64,000 nucleotides of DNA from an uncultured Clostridia bacterium (GTDB lineage: Bacteria > Bacillota > Clostridia > Oscillospirales > Ruminococcaceae): positions 1-64,000 of the forward strand of contig CAOKWH010000001.1 in assembly GCA_948473085.1 (NCBI GenBank), written 5' to 3'. The position numbers and the translations under genes were made by a program. Shown one piece after another: positions 28,075 through 35,910 of this stretch. Each line of letters opens with the position of its first letter. Positions within the stretch are counted from its first letter, which is position 1. The notes beneath the pieces are model-generated. The model did not search any database. It saw nothing but the letters and a program-made list of their open reading frames with translations, and was not told the DNA's origin.

Positions 28075-29388
28075 TTATGCCTCCAAATCTTCCAGGATCC
28101 GCTCCAGGTCGGCCAGCGCCCGCTGGGCCAGAGCGGCATAACGCTCGGTTTTCCCCTTTATTTTCTCCGGCAGTGGGGGCAGTATGCCCATATTGCTGCC
28201 CATTGGCTGAAAGTCCTGGGTATATGCGGCGCTGACATACCGGCTCAGGGCACCGGTCATGGTGGTTTCCGGCAGTATCAGCGGCGGCAGCCCCTGCATC
28301 CGCCGGGCCAAGGCAATGCCCGCTATCAGGCCGGAGGCAGCAGATTCCATATACCCCTCCACCCCGGTCATCTGCCCAGCGAAGAAGATGCGCGGCTCCT
28401 TACGCAGCGAAAAGTGACAGTCCAGCAGCTGGGGGGAGTTCATAAAGGTGTTGCGGTGCATCACCCCATACCTGGCAAACACAGCGTTTTCCAGCCCGGG
28501 TATCATGGAAAATATCCGCTTCTGCTCGGAAAACTTCAAATTGGTTTGAAACCCCACAATATTGTATAAAGTGCCCTCGGCGTTCTCCCGGCGCAGCTGC
28601 ACCGCCGCCCAGGGCCGGTGGCCGGTTTTGGGGTCCCGCAGGCCTACCGGCTTGAGCGGGCCAAAGCGCATGGTATCCCCGCCCCGCCGGGCCATGACCT
28701 CGATGGGCATACAGCCCTCGTACACCTTGAAATCCTGCTTTTCAAACTCCTTGAGCTCCACACTTTCGGCGCCGGCCAGTTCGGCCGCAAAGCGCTCATA
28801 CCCCTCCTTATCAAAGGGGCAGTTGATATAGTCATCCTCCCCCCGGCCATACCGGGCGGCGAAGAACACCTTTTCCATATCAATGCTGGATGCCTCCACA
28901 ATGGGAGCAGCGGCGTCAAAAAAGCTGAGATATTCCGCAGAGATGAGCCGCTGGATGGCCTGGGAAAAGGCCGGGGAGGTCAGCGGCCCAGTGGCGATGA
29001 TTACCTCCCCCTCCGGGATGGCAGTTACCTCCCCCTCCACCACTGTGATGAGCGGGTGGCTGCGGATTTTTTCGGTAACCAGGGCGGAAAAGCGATCCCG
29101 GTCCACCGCCAGCGCCCCGCCGGCAGCCACTGCAGTGGCTTTGGCACAGGGCACCAGCAGCGAACCCAGCCGCTCCATCTCCGCCTTAAGCAGCCCGGCG
29201 GCAGATTCCACCCGGGCCGCCTTGAAGGAATTGGAGCAGATTAGCTCGGCAAAACCAGGGGAATGGTGGGCCGGGGAAAACTTTTGCGGCTTCATCTCAT
29301 ACAGTGTCACCGCAATGCCGCTCTGGGCCAGTGCCCAGGCGGCCTCACACCCGGCAAAGCCGGCGCCGATTACAGCAGCCTGTTTCAC
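28075..29388 (-). CDS. trmFO: Methylenetetrahydrofolate-tRNA-(uracil-5-)-methyltransferase TrmFO
   Basis: TrmFO makes 5-methyluridine at position 54 of tRNA using methylenetetrahydrofolate and FADH2. The 437 residues begin with the FAD-binding MKQAAVIGAGFAGCEAAWALAQSGIAVTLYEMKPQKFSPAHHSPGFAELICSNSF, the diagnostic N-terminus. Later motifs include LKPVGLRDPKTGHRPWAAVQLRRENAEGTLYNIVGFQT and FAGQMTGVEGYMESAASGLIAG. The start overlaps the topA stop by four bases, so translation is likely coupled; trmFO next to topA is the usual Firmicute order. Confidence 0.97.
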   Translation of the reverse strand: MKQAAVIGAGFAGCEAAWALAQSGIAVTLYEMKPQKFSPAHHSPGFAELICSNSFKAARVESAAGLLKAEMERLGSLLVPCAKATAVAAGGALAVDRDRFSALVTEKIRSHPLITVVEGEVTAIPEGEVIIATGPLTSPAFSQAIQRLISAEYLSFFDAAAPIVEASSIDMEKVFFAARYGRGEDDYINCPFDKEGYERFAAELAGAESVELKEFEKQDFKVYEGCMPIEVMARRGGDTMRFGPLKPVGLRDPKTGHRPWAAVQLRRENAEGTLYNIVGFQTNLKFSEQKRIFSMIPGLENAVFARYGVMHRNTFMNSPQLLDCHFSLRKEPRIFFAGQMTGVEGYMESAASGLIAGIALARRMQGLPPLILPETTMTGALSRYVSAAYTQDFQPMGSNMGILPPLPEKIKGKTERYAALAQRALADLERILEDLEA

Positions 29389-31469
29389 TCCTTTTCCACC
29401 TTCCTCTCATATCCACACCCCTCCTTCAGGCAATGGATTTTGGCCATTCTGCCTGTCTTTTTAAACAGGGTGCTGCCGCACTGGGGGCATTTTTCCTCAA
29501 TGGGTTTATCCCAGGTCATAAAGTTGCACTCCGGATAGTTGACACAGCCATAAAAACTGCGGCCGCTCTTGGACTTTTTCACCACAATTTCACCGCCGCA
29601 CCGGGGACAGACCCCGCCGGTGGATTCCACAATGCGCCGGGTGTTGGTACACTCGGGAAAGCCGGAACAGGCCAGGAATTTGCCGTATCTGCCCAGGCGG
29701 ATCACCATTTTTTTGCCACACAATTCGCAGACAATGTCGGTTTCCTCATCGGGGATTTTAACCCGGGTGCCCTCCATATTCTTTTCGGCCTGTTCCAGGG
29801 TAGCGGCAAACTCTTTGTAGAAGCCAGACAGGGTGTTCACCCAGTCCTCCTTGCCCTCTTCCACATCGTCCAGGCTCTTTTCCATATTGGCTGTAAACTT
29901 GACATTGACAATGTTGGCAAACTGCTCCTGCATCAGCTTGGTGGTTACCTCCCCCAGGATGGTGGGCTTCAGCGCCTTCTGCTCCCGCTCAATATACCCC
30001 CGGGTGAGGATGGTGGTGATGGTGGGGGCATAGGTGCTGGGGCGGCCGATGCCATTTTCCTCCAGCGTTTTAATCAGCGACGCTTCAGTGTACCGGGCCG
30101 GCGGCTGGGTAAAGTGCTGGTTGCCCCGCAAATCCTTCACCCGCAGCTTATCGCCGGTGTCAATAGCCGGCAGCTTGCCCTCGGCGTCCTCGCTGTCATC
30201 CCGGCCCTCCTCGTACAGCACCGTAAAACCGTCGAACTTGACGCTGAAGCCGGAGGATTTAAACAGATACTCCCCAGCGTGGATGTCCGCCGCCACTGTG
30301 TTATAAAGGGCATTGGCCATCTGGCTGGCCAAAAACCGCTCCCAAATGAGCTTATAGAGCTTGTACTGGTCGGCGGACAGGCTCTCTTTCACCTTGTCCG
30401 GGCTCATCTCAATCATGGTGGGGCGGATAGCTTCGTGCCCGTCCTGGGCGGAGGATTTAGACTTGTACACCCGGCGGGAGGGGGGCAAATAGTCCTTGGA
30501 GAACTGCTTTTCGATATACTGGGCCGCCTGCTGCTGGGCCTCGTCCGAGACGCGCAGCGAGTCGGTACGCATATAGGTTATCAGACCTACAGCCCCCATG
30601 CCGGCCACCTCTACGCCTTCGTACAGATCCTGGGCCGCCTTCATGGTGCGCCGGGCCTGAAAGCCCAGCTTGCGGGAAGCCTCCTGCTGGAGGGTAGAGG
30701 TGGAAAAAGGCGGTGCCGGCGCCTTGCGCCGAATGCCCTTTTTCACAGCCCCCACCACAAATTCCACCCCTTCTAAGGCGGCAAGGATGCGGTCGGTTTC
30801 TTCCTTGTTGGGCAGCTCAATTTTGCCCTGGGCATTGCCGTAGAACTTGGCGGCAAAGGCGCTACGGCTGCCCTGGGCCAGCAGCTTGGCGTCGATGGTC
30901 CAATACTCCTCCGACTGGAAGGCGCGAATCTCCTCCTCCCGGTTGCAGATAAGGCTTACAGCCACCGATTGCACCCGCCCGGCGGAAAGGCCCCGGCGCA
31001 CCTTTTTCCACAAAAACGGAGAGAGCTTATAGCCCACAATGCGGTCCAGGATACGCCGGGCCTGCTGGGCATTTACCAGGTCGATGTTAATTTTCCGGGG
31101 ATTGGCCATGCCGCTTTGCACACCGCTTTTGGTAATCTCGTTAAAAGTGACCCGGTTGTCCTCCTCCAGGCTCAGCCCCAGGATGTAAGCCAGATGCCAG
31201 GAAATGGCCTCCCCTTCCCGGTCCGGGTCGGTGGCCAAATAGACCTTATCGCTCTTTTTTGCCAGTTTTTTCAACGAGGCAATCAGGTCCTTTTTCTCCT
31301 TCATTTCAATATAATTGGGTTTAAAACCGTGCTCTATATCAACGCTCATCTTGCTTTTGGGCAGGTCGCGCACATGGCCCATCGAGGCCACAACCTCATA
31401 CCCCGGCCCCAGGTATTTTTTTATAGTCTTGGCCTTGGCGGGGGATTCCACTATGACAAGATTGGACAT
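29385..31469 (-). CDS. topA: DNA topoisomerase I
   Basis: This type IA topoisomerase relaxes negative supercoils through a tyrosine-linked single-strand break. The 694 residues start with the Toprim domain (LVIVESPAKAKTIKKYLGPGYEVVASMGHVRDLP). The catalytic tyrosine lies in VGLITYMRTDSLRVS, and the C-terminus carries three Cys4-type zinc ribbons (CELCGKKMVIRLGRYGKFLACSGFPEC, CPRCGGEIVVKKSKSGRSFYGCVNYPEC and CPQCGSTLFKKTGRMAKIHCLKEGC). It sits between dprA (26-base gap) and trmFO, the classic dprA-topA-trmFO order. Confidence 0.98.
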   Translation of the reverse strand: MSNLVIVESPAKAKTIKKYLGPGYEVVASMGHVRDLPKSKMSVDIEHGFKPNYIEMKEKKDLIASLKKLAKKSDKVYLATDPDREGEAISWHLAYILGLSLEEDNRVTFNEITKSGVQSGMANPRKINIDLVNAQQARRILDRIVGYKLSPFLWKKVRRGLSAGRVQSVAVSLICNREEEIRAFQSEEYWTIDAKLLAQGSRSAFAAKFYGNAQGKIELPNKEETDRILAALEGVEFVVGAVKKGIRRKAPAPPFSTSTLQQEASRKLGFQARRTMKAAQDLYEGVEVAGMGAVGLITYMRTDSLRVSDEAQQQAAQYIEKQFSKDYLPPSRRVYKSKSSAQDGHEAIRPTMIEMSPDKVKESLSADQYKLYKLIWERFLASQMANALYNTVAADIHAGEYLFKSSGFSVKFDGFTVLYEEGRDDSEDAEGKLPAIDTGDKLRVKDLRGNQHFTQPPARYTEASLIKTLEENGIGRPSTYAPTITTILTRGYIEREQKALKPTILGEVTTKLMQEQFANIVNVKFTANMEKSLDDVEEGKEDWVNTLSGFYKEFAATLEQAEKNMEGTRVKIPDEETDIVCELCGKKMVIRLGRYGKFLACSGFPECTNTRRIVESTGGVCPRCGGEIVVKKSKSGRSFYGCVNYPECNFMTWDKPIEEKCPQCGSTLFKKTGRMAKIHCLKEGCGYERKVEKE

Positions 31470-31495
31470 ACTATCAGCTCCTTTTCCACTTGGTA

Positions 31496-32665
31496 TTACG
31501 CCAGGGCATAGCCCAGCAGGCCCCGGTTTTCCACCAGACCATACAGCTCCAGTTCAGTTAAGGTGGAAAGCACCTGGGCAACTGTTTGCCCTGTGCGGGC
31601 GGCAATGGCGTCAGCATGTGCTGGCTGCTGGGTAAGCAGCGCCAGAATTTCCTGCTGCTCCCCGGTCAGGCTCTCCTCCAGCCCGCTGGACAGCTCCTGC
31701 TGGGGCAGCGCGCTTTTGCTTTTCTGCCGGGGACGGCTGCCTGCACGCAGCCGGGTGCTTTCCTGCTGTTCCTGCCGGAACAGATTGGCCCGAAAAGAGT
31801 CCTGATGCTGGTACTCGGCCAAAACATCCTCCGCACAGCTAACCGGAATGGCCCCCTGGCGCAGCAGCTTGTTCACCCCGCGGGAGAGGGGTTCATCAAT
31901 GCGGCCCGGCACAGCAAACACATCCCGCCCCTGGGCCAGGGCGTGTTCAGCCGTAATCAGCGAGCCGCTGTACTCGTCCGCCCGCACCACCAGCACACCG
32001 TTGCACAACCCGGAAATAATGCGGTTGCGTTGGGGGAAATTGCCCTGATGCCCCGGCATGCCCACCGGATATTCGGTGAGAACAGCCCCGTTTTTCTCCG
32101 CTATTTCCTTAACTGGGCGGCTGCCCTTGGGATAATCCAGATCAATACCACAGCCCAAAACGCCGATTGTGGCGCCCTCGGCTTTGATAGCGGCACGATG
32201 TGCCGCTAAATCGGTTCCAATGGCCATGCCGCTGACAATGATAACCCCCTGGCGGGCCAGCCCTTCGCAGAGGAGGGCAACTGCCTTCAGCCCATATTCA
32301 TCCACCTGCCGGGCTCCCACCACCCCAATAGCAATGCGGCTATCCAGCCCGGCCAGGCTACCCCGGATAAACAGCGCCGACGGCTTGGCATAGATGTTGT
32401 GCAGCCGCTGGGGATACTCGGCATCCTCCGGGGTGAGGACACGGCAGCCCGCCTGCCGGGCCTGCTCCAGCTGACGCTGGGCAGGCTCCAGGTCCCGGCG
32501 GCGCACCCGTTCCAGTTCGGTTTTGCTCAAAGCAAAGGACAGATTTTCCATCGGGCAGGCCAGCAGCTGCTGCGGGGTACCAAACTGCTCCAGTACCTCG
32601 TGGGAGCGGCGGGTGCCCCTGCCAAAAGTATCGGCAAACCACAGCCAAAAAATACAGTTCTCCAC
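31496..32665 (-). CDS. dprA: DNA-processing protein DprA
   Basis: DprA binds incoming single-stranded DNA and loads RecA during transformation; many non-competent Clostridia keep it. The 389 residues include an N-terminal helical region and the Rossmann-like core (IAIGVVGARQVDEYGLKAVALLCEGLARQGVIIVSGMAIGTDLAAHRAA, GCGIDLDYPKGSRPVKEI, GNFPQRNRIISGLCNGVLVVRADEYSGSLITAEHALAQGRDVFAVPG). A winged-helix tail follows (LLTQQPAHADAIAARTGQTVAQVLSTLTELELYGLVE). No other competence gene is visible in the window. It starts 22 bases after the methyltransferase gene. Confidence 0.96.
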   Translation of the reverse strand: MENCIFWLWFADTFGRGTRRSHEVLEQFGTPQQLLACPMENLSFALSKTELERVRRRDLEPAQRQLEQARQAGCRVLTPEDAEYPQRLHNIYAKPSALFIRGSLAGLDSRIAIGVVGARQVDEYGLKAVALLCEGLARQGVIIVSGMAIGTDLAAHRAAIKAEGATIGVLGCGIDLDYPKGSRPVKEIAEKNGAVLTEYPVGMPGHQGNFPQRNRIISGLCNGVLVVRADEYSGSLITAEHALAQGRDVFAVPGRIDEPLSRGVNKLLRQGAIPVSCAEDVLAEYQHQDSFRANLFRQEQQESTRLRAGSRPRQKSKSALPQQELSSGLEESLTGEQQEILALLTQQPAHADAIAARTGQTVAQVLSTLTELELYGLVENRGLLGYALA

Positions 32666-32687
32666 AGGACCCCCCTTTCATCATGCG

Positions 32688-33485
32688 TTACTGCCGGCGC
32701 ATCTCCCATAGGAAAATGCTGGCGGCAACCGAGGCATTTAAGCTTTCGGCCTGCTGGGAAATGGGAATGAAAACGCTGCTGTCACAGGCAGCGAGCACCT
32801 CCGAAGAAAGGCCGGATCCCTCGTTGCCTACCACCACAGCCACCCCATCCCGATCCAAACCGGCCTGGGAACAGGTGAGGGCACTGCGATCCAGGGCGGC
32901 CCCCAGCACCCGGATGCCCCGGTGACGCAGCTGGACAATACAGCAGGCCATGTCCGGTACCACACAGAGCGGAAGGCGGAACACGCCCCCCATAGCCGCC
33001 CGGAGCACCTTGGGGCTGTAGACATCAGGGCAGTCGGCCGAGAGGATCAGGCCATCGCAGCCAAAAGCCAGGGCGGAACGCACAGCAGCGCCCACATTCC
33101 CCGGGTCCTGCAGGGAGGAGAGCAGCAGATACCGCCCGGACGGCGAAAGCGCCTCGAGGGTGAGCCGGGGCGGCGGCAGCTCACAGAGGGCAAAAGCCCC
33201 CTGGGTGGTTTGGGAGGCGGCCAGCCGCTGGGCCACCGGCCGGGTAATTTCCACCAGCTGTCCGGCTGCCTCCCGGGCAGGGGCCAGCAGCCGGGCATAT
33301 TTCTCTGCGGCCTCCGGGGTATAAAACAGCTCCCGGATGACAATGCCGGCCAAAGCAGCTTCCTCAATAAGTTTAGCCGATTCCACAACGAAAAGGCCGC
33401 TCAGGCCCCGCTCCCTTTTTTGGGAGGAAAGCCTGACCAGCTCCTTGATTTTCGGGTTTTGCGGCGATGAAATACTCTGCACCAA
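32688..33485 (-). CDS. TrmH/SpoU-family RNA 2'-O-methyltransferase
   Basis: This is a 265-residue SPOUT methyltransferase expected to methylate a ribose 2'-OH in tRNA or 23S rRNA. The N-terminal substrate-binding domain starts VQSISSPQNPKIKELVRLSSQKRERGLSGLFVVESAKLIEEA. The knotted SAM-binding domain carries LQDPGNVGAAVRSALAFGCDGLILS, VVVGNEGSGLSSEVLAACD and IPISQQAESLNASVAASIFLWEM. The exact target cannot be set; the similarity resembles YsgA-type proteins. It appears to be the first gene of the run ending at leuS, with the infC operon terminator just before it. Confidence 0.93.
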   Translation of the reverse strand: MVQSISSPQNPKIKELVRLSSQKRERGLSGLFVVESAKLIEEAALAGIVIRELFYTPEAAEKYARLLAPAREAAGQLVEITRPVAQRLAASQTTQGAFALCELPPPRLTLEALSPSGRYLLLSSLQDPGNVGAAVRSALAFGCDGLILSADCPDVYSPKVLRAAMGGVFRLPLCVVPDMACCIVQLRHRGIRVLGAALDRSALTCSQAGLDRDGVAVVVGNEGSGLSSEVLAACDSSVFIPISQQAESLNASVAASIFLWEMRRQ

Positions 33486-33550
33486 AATTCTTCCCTTTGT
33501 TTCCTGCCAGGGCGGCCTTTTCCCGGCCGGTTCCCGGCGCCTATAATACT

Positions 33551-33587
33551 AAAAGACGCCCGCTTCCATAGAAAGGCGGGCGTTTTT
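33551..33587 (-). terminator. Terminator of the infC-rpmI-rplT operon
   Basis: The minus strand reads ACGCCCGC, a 12-base loop and GCGGGCGT, followed by CTTTTAG, 15 bases after the rplT stop. The A-run on the other side (TTTTTGC in plus) makes it look bidirectional. Confidence 0.85.
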
Positions 33588-33597
33588 GCACAAAAAA

Positions 33598-33951
33598 TTA
33601 GAGAGCAGCCTTAGCCTTCTCCACCAGCGCTGTAAAAGCAGCGGCGTCGTTGATGGCCAGCTCGGAGAGCATCTTGCGGTTGAGGGTGATGCCTGCCTTC
33701 TTCAAGCCGTTCATAAAGGTGGAGTAGTTTACACCATTCATGCGGCAAGCAGCAGAAATGCGGGTAATCCACAGGGAGCGGAAGTTTCTCTTCTTCTGCT
33801 TTCTGCCGATATAGGCGTACTGGCCGGACTTCATCACGGCCTGTTTGGCCATCTTAAACCGCTTGCTCTTAGCGCCAAAGTAGCCCTTTGCGAGCTTGAG
33901 GGTCTTTTTTCTTCTCTTGCGGGTCATAACCGCACCCTTAATACGAGCCAT
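33598..33951 (-). CDS. rplT: 50S ribosomal protein L20
   Basis: L20 binds 23S rRNA early in 50S assembly and represses its own operon in several bacteria. The 117 residues are canonical: [106 protein letters not shown]. It is the last gene of the infC operon, about 70 bases after rpmI. Confidence 0.98.
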   Translation of the reverse strand: MARIKGAVMTRKRRKKTLKLAKGYFGAKSKRFKMAKQAVMKSGQYAYIGRKQKKRNFRSLWITRISAACRMNGVNYSTFMNGLKKAGITLNRKMLSELAINDAAAFTALVEKAKAAL

Positions 33952-34022
33952 TTTCTATTACCTCCAAGATTGAGTGTTTATCTAAAAAAGTCAGTTGTCG
34001 TTTTACAAAAACGGGCAGCCGC

Positions 34023-34220
34023 TTAGGCGTAGGGCAGCAGCAGCTTGAGCGCCTTGGCGTTGGTGCCATGTACATAGGCGGCTTTTCTGAGCAGTCTCTT
34101 GCGCTTGGTGGACTTCTTGTTCAGAATATGTCTTCTATAAGCCTGGGCTCTCTTAAACTTGCCCTTCTTGGTCATCTTGAAGCGCTTCTTGGCTCCGCTA
34201 TGTGTCTTCAGCTTCGGCAT
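34023..34220 (-). CDS. rpmI: 50S ribosomal protein L35
   Basis: L35 is a 65-residue basic protein of the large ribosomal subunit: [65 protein letters not shown]. It lies 23 bases after infC and before rplT in the standard order. Confidence 0.98.
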   Translation of the reverse strand: MPKLKTHSGAKKRFKMTKKGKFKRAQAYRRHILNKKSTKRKRLLRKAAYVHGTNAKALKLLLPYA

Positions 34221-34243
34221 AATACTAAATCCTCCCTAAATTT

Positions 34244-34762
34244 TTACTTACCAGTCTTTGCGGTAACAAACATTGTCATACTGCGCCCCTCCAGCTTGGG
34301 CTGCTTTTCCACAGTGCCATAGTCGGCCACGCTTTCGGTAAAACGCTGCATCAGTGTGGTACCCAGCTCCGGATGGGCCATTTCCCGGCCGCGAAAGCGC
34401 ACCGAAACCTTGACCTTATCGCCGCCCTCCAGGAACTTGATAGCCTGCTTTACCTTTGTATTGAAGTCGTTGACATCAATATTCAGTGAAAGACGGATCT
34501 CCTTAATATCAATGGTTTTCTGGTTCTTTCTCGCTTCCTTTTCCCGCTTGGACTGCTCAAACCGATACTTGCCGTAATCGATAATCTTGCACACCGGCGG
34601 GTTGGCTTGGGGAGCGATTTTTACCAGGTCAAGGTTCCTCTCCAAAGCCAGCTTGTAGGCGTCCTTTGCGGACATAATGCCCAGCTGAGCGCCGTCCGGA
34701 CCAATCACCCGTACTTCCTTATCCCGTATCTCCTCATTGATAGGCAAATCCTTAACGCTAAT
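34244..34762 (-). CDS. infC: Translation initiation factor IF-3, with probable ATT start
   Basis: IF-3 binds the 30S subunit, keeps subunits apart and checks the start codon. From the proposed start the protein is 172 residues, the normal length: (I)SVKDLPINEEIRDKEVRVIGPDGAQLGIMSAKDAYKLALERNLDLVKIAPQANPPVCKIIDYGKYRFEQ and the C-terminal domain SVRFRGREMAHPELGTTLMQRF. There is no ATG, GTG or TTG at the expected place. A strong GGAGGTG site lies six bases before ATT at 34760-34762, in frame. IF-3 genes in other bacteria use AUU as an autoregulated start codon, so this is very likely the real start. The track's ORF (34840) runs into the leader. Confidence 0.93.
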   Translation of the reverse strand: MSVKDLPINEEIRDKEVRVIGPDGAQLGIMSAKDAYKLALERNLDLVKIAPQANPPVCKIIDYGKYRFEQSKREKEARKNQKTIDIKEIRLSLNIDVNDFNTKVKQAIKFLEGGDKVKVSVRFRGREMAHPELGTTLMQRFTESVADYGTVEKQPKLEGRSMTMFVTAKTGK

Positions 34763-34938
34763 TGTAAGCACCTCCGTTTTACTGAATAAAAGATAAAGCG
34801 CAGACGATATTTCGCCCACGCTCGATAAACACCACAACAAAACCAGCCTTTCCCAAAGAAAAGCGACCTGTAAAAGTATCTACCATGTGCTGCCATTGGC
34901 GCACCGGTGAGAACAAAATATCGTTCTACTTGATTTAC
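34763..34938 (-). promoter_or_regulatory. Long leader of infC operon, possible L20/IF-3 control region
   Basis: The transcript from the promoter at 34945-34973 carries about 175 untranslated bases. ACGATATTT near the start of the leader is perfectly complementary to AAATATCGT some 115 bases later, so the middle can be looped out as one large structure. Known infC-rpmI-rplT leaders in Firmicutes bind L20; whether this one matches that RNA family is inferred, not shown. Confidence 0.5.
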
Positions 34939-34944
34939 CCAGTA

Positions 34945-34973
34945 ATTATAACAGGGCGGACAGCAGATGTCAA
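34945..34973 (-). promoter_or_regulatory. Consensus promoter of infC-rpmI-rplT
   Basis: On the minus strand TTGACA (34968-34973) and TATAAT (34945-34950) are 17 bases apart, a perfect vegetative promoter. Confidence 0.88.
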
Positions 34974-35024
34974 GGGAAAGTTTTAAAAAAGGAACCGTGG
35001 AGAATATCCTTCCTGGTTTTTGTT

Positions 35025-35282
35025 TTATAAAATGGTGTGCTTTGCCTGTTTCTTTAAGCCCTCCCGGACTGCTTCGGCCAGCAGCTCGATGGGGCGCCAT
35101 ATAAATCCGCCATCTTTACTGCCGTTTCAAAGCTGGGGCTGTGCTTCCCTTTTTCATAGGACTGCAAGGTGCGCAGCCCGATATCCAGCAGCCCTGCCGC
35201 CTTCTCCTGCGAACATCCTGCCTCTTCCTCAGCCTCCTGTAGATGGGTTATGCCGGTTGGCTGGTTTTTTTTAATTGTTCAT
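35025..35282 (-). pseudogene. XRE-family helix-turn-helix repressor, frameshifted twice
   Basis: After AAAGGAG and an ATG at 35282 the frame hits TAA at codon 4 (AACAATTAAAAAAAACC). Dropping one base at the A8 run restores NQPTGITHLQEAEEEAGCSQEKAAGLLDIGLRTLQSYEKGKHSPSFETAVKMADLYGA, a clear XRE-type helix-turn-helix. A second shift near GGCGCCCCATCGAG is needed to continue as IELLAEAVREGLKKQAKHTIL and a stop at 35025. The intact product would be about 85 residues. Either this is a decayed phage- or plasmid-type repressor, or the homopolymers were miscalled. No partner gene of a toxin or phage module remains next to it. Confidence 0.7.
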
Positions 35283-35604
35283 GTAAAACAACTCCTTTAA
35301 TTGTAGTCAGACTTGGTCTGCTTAAAGAAATTGTATAACATTTTTCCTATCAAGCCAATGCGAGCAGGAACTGCTGGAACAGCACGGCAGAACAGTCCCC
35401 TTTCAGCAGTTGCCGGGGATCGTTTACAGTAGTGCAAAAGCAAAAAAATACCGCACAGGCCGGATAACCGACCCATGCGGAAAACACTTAAAGAGTTTAT
35501 TGGTACAGCCGCTTTGGCGCAAAATCTGGAGAGGCACCTGCCGGCTGCCCTTTCCAACCGGCGGGCTAACCCGCCGAATTTGGACTAAAAGATACCTGCT
35601 TACC
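35283..35604. other. Intergenic stretch with one strong hairpin, no gene
   Basis: No convincing coding region was seen; the minus ORF 35297-35557 has no family resemblance. A GC-rich hairpin, CGGCGGG / CCCGCCG with loop CTAA (35559-35565 with 35570-35576), lies close to the tandem repeat but has no T-run. Confidence 0.5.
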
Positions 35605-35909
35605 GGGAGATAAATCATAGACCATCCAGCCTACACCGGGCGATATTTGACGAAGTCAAATTCGCACCGATACCGGCCAATTCATCTAAAACTTACTCAG
35701 AATGCAAATCTTACTCACCTCGATGTTTTGGCAAAGCCAAAACTCGCAGGGAGGTAAGTCGCAGACTATCCAGCCTATGCCGGGCGATATTTGACGAAGT
35801 CAAATTCGCACCGATACCGGCCAATTCATCTAAAACTTACTCAGAATGCAAATCTTACTCACCTCGATGTTTTGGTGTAGCCAAAACTCGCAGGGAGGTA
35901 AATCGTAGA
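35605..35909. repeat. Tandem 144-bp repeat, about 2.1 copies, two hairpins per unit
   Basis: Two nearly identical 144-base units begin at 35605 and 35749, and a partial third starts at 35893; GGGAG recurs at exactly 144-base steps. Each unit contains ATTTGAC-GAA-GTCAAAT, flanked as GCGAT...TCGC. It also contains GTTTTGGC-AAA-GCCAAAAC, flanked as CGAT...CTCGC, so the two hairpins share one design. In the second unit the second hairpin reads GTTTTGGTGTAGCCAAAAC, which keeps the stem through a G-T pair. The partial copy ends in GGTAAATC-GTA-GATTTACC, which includes the stop codon of the secreted-protein gene. No ORF is seen inside. Confidence 0.88.
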
Positions 35910-35910
35910 T

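Noticed and set aside
33540-33587. A third terminator-promoter overlap, before the TrmH-type gene (TATTAT after the infC-operon hairpin)
   Set aside because: No acceptable -35 box and no TGn extension lie at the right distance.
35297-35557. An 86-residue minus-strand ORF between the repeat and the XRE pseudogene
   Set aside because: No ribosome site or family resemblance. I also asked whether it could be the missing sortase tail of the secreted protein, but its sequence does not have the expected hydrophobic helix directly after NPDTG.
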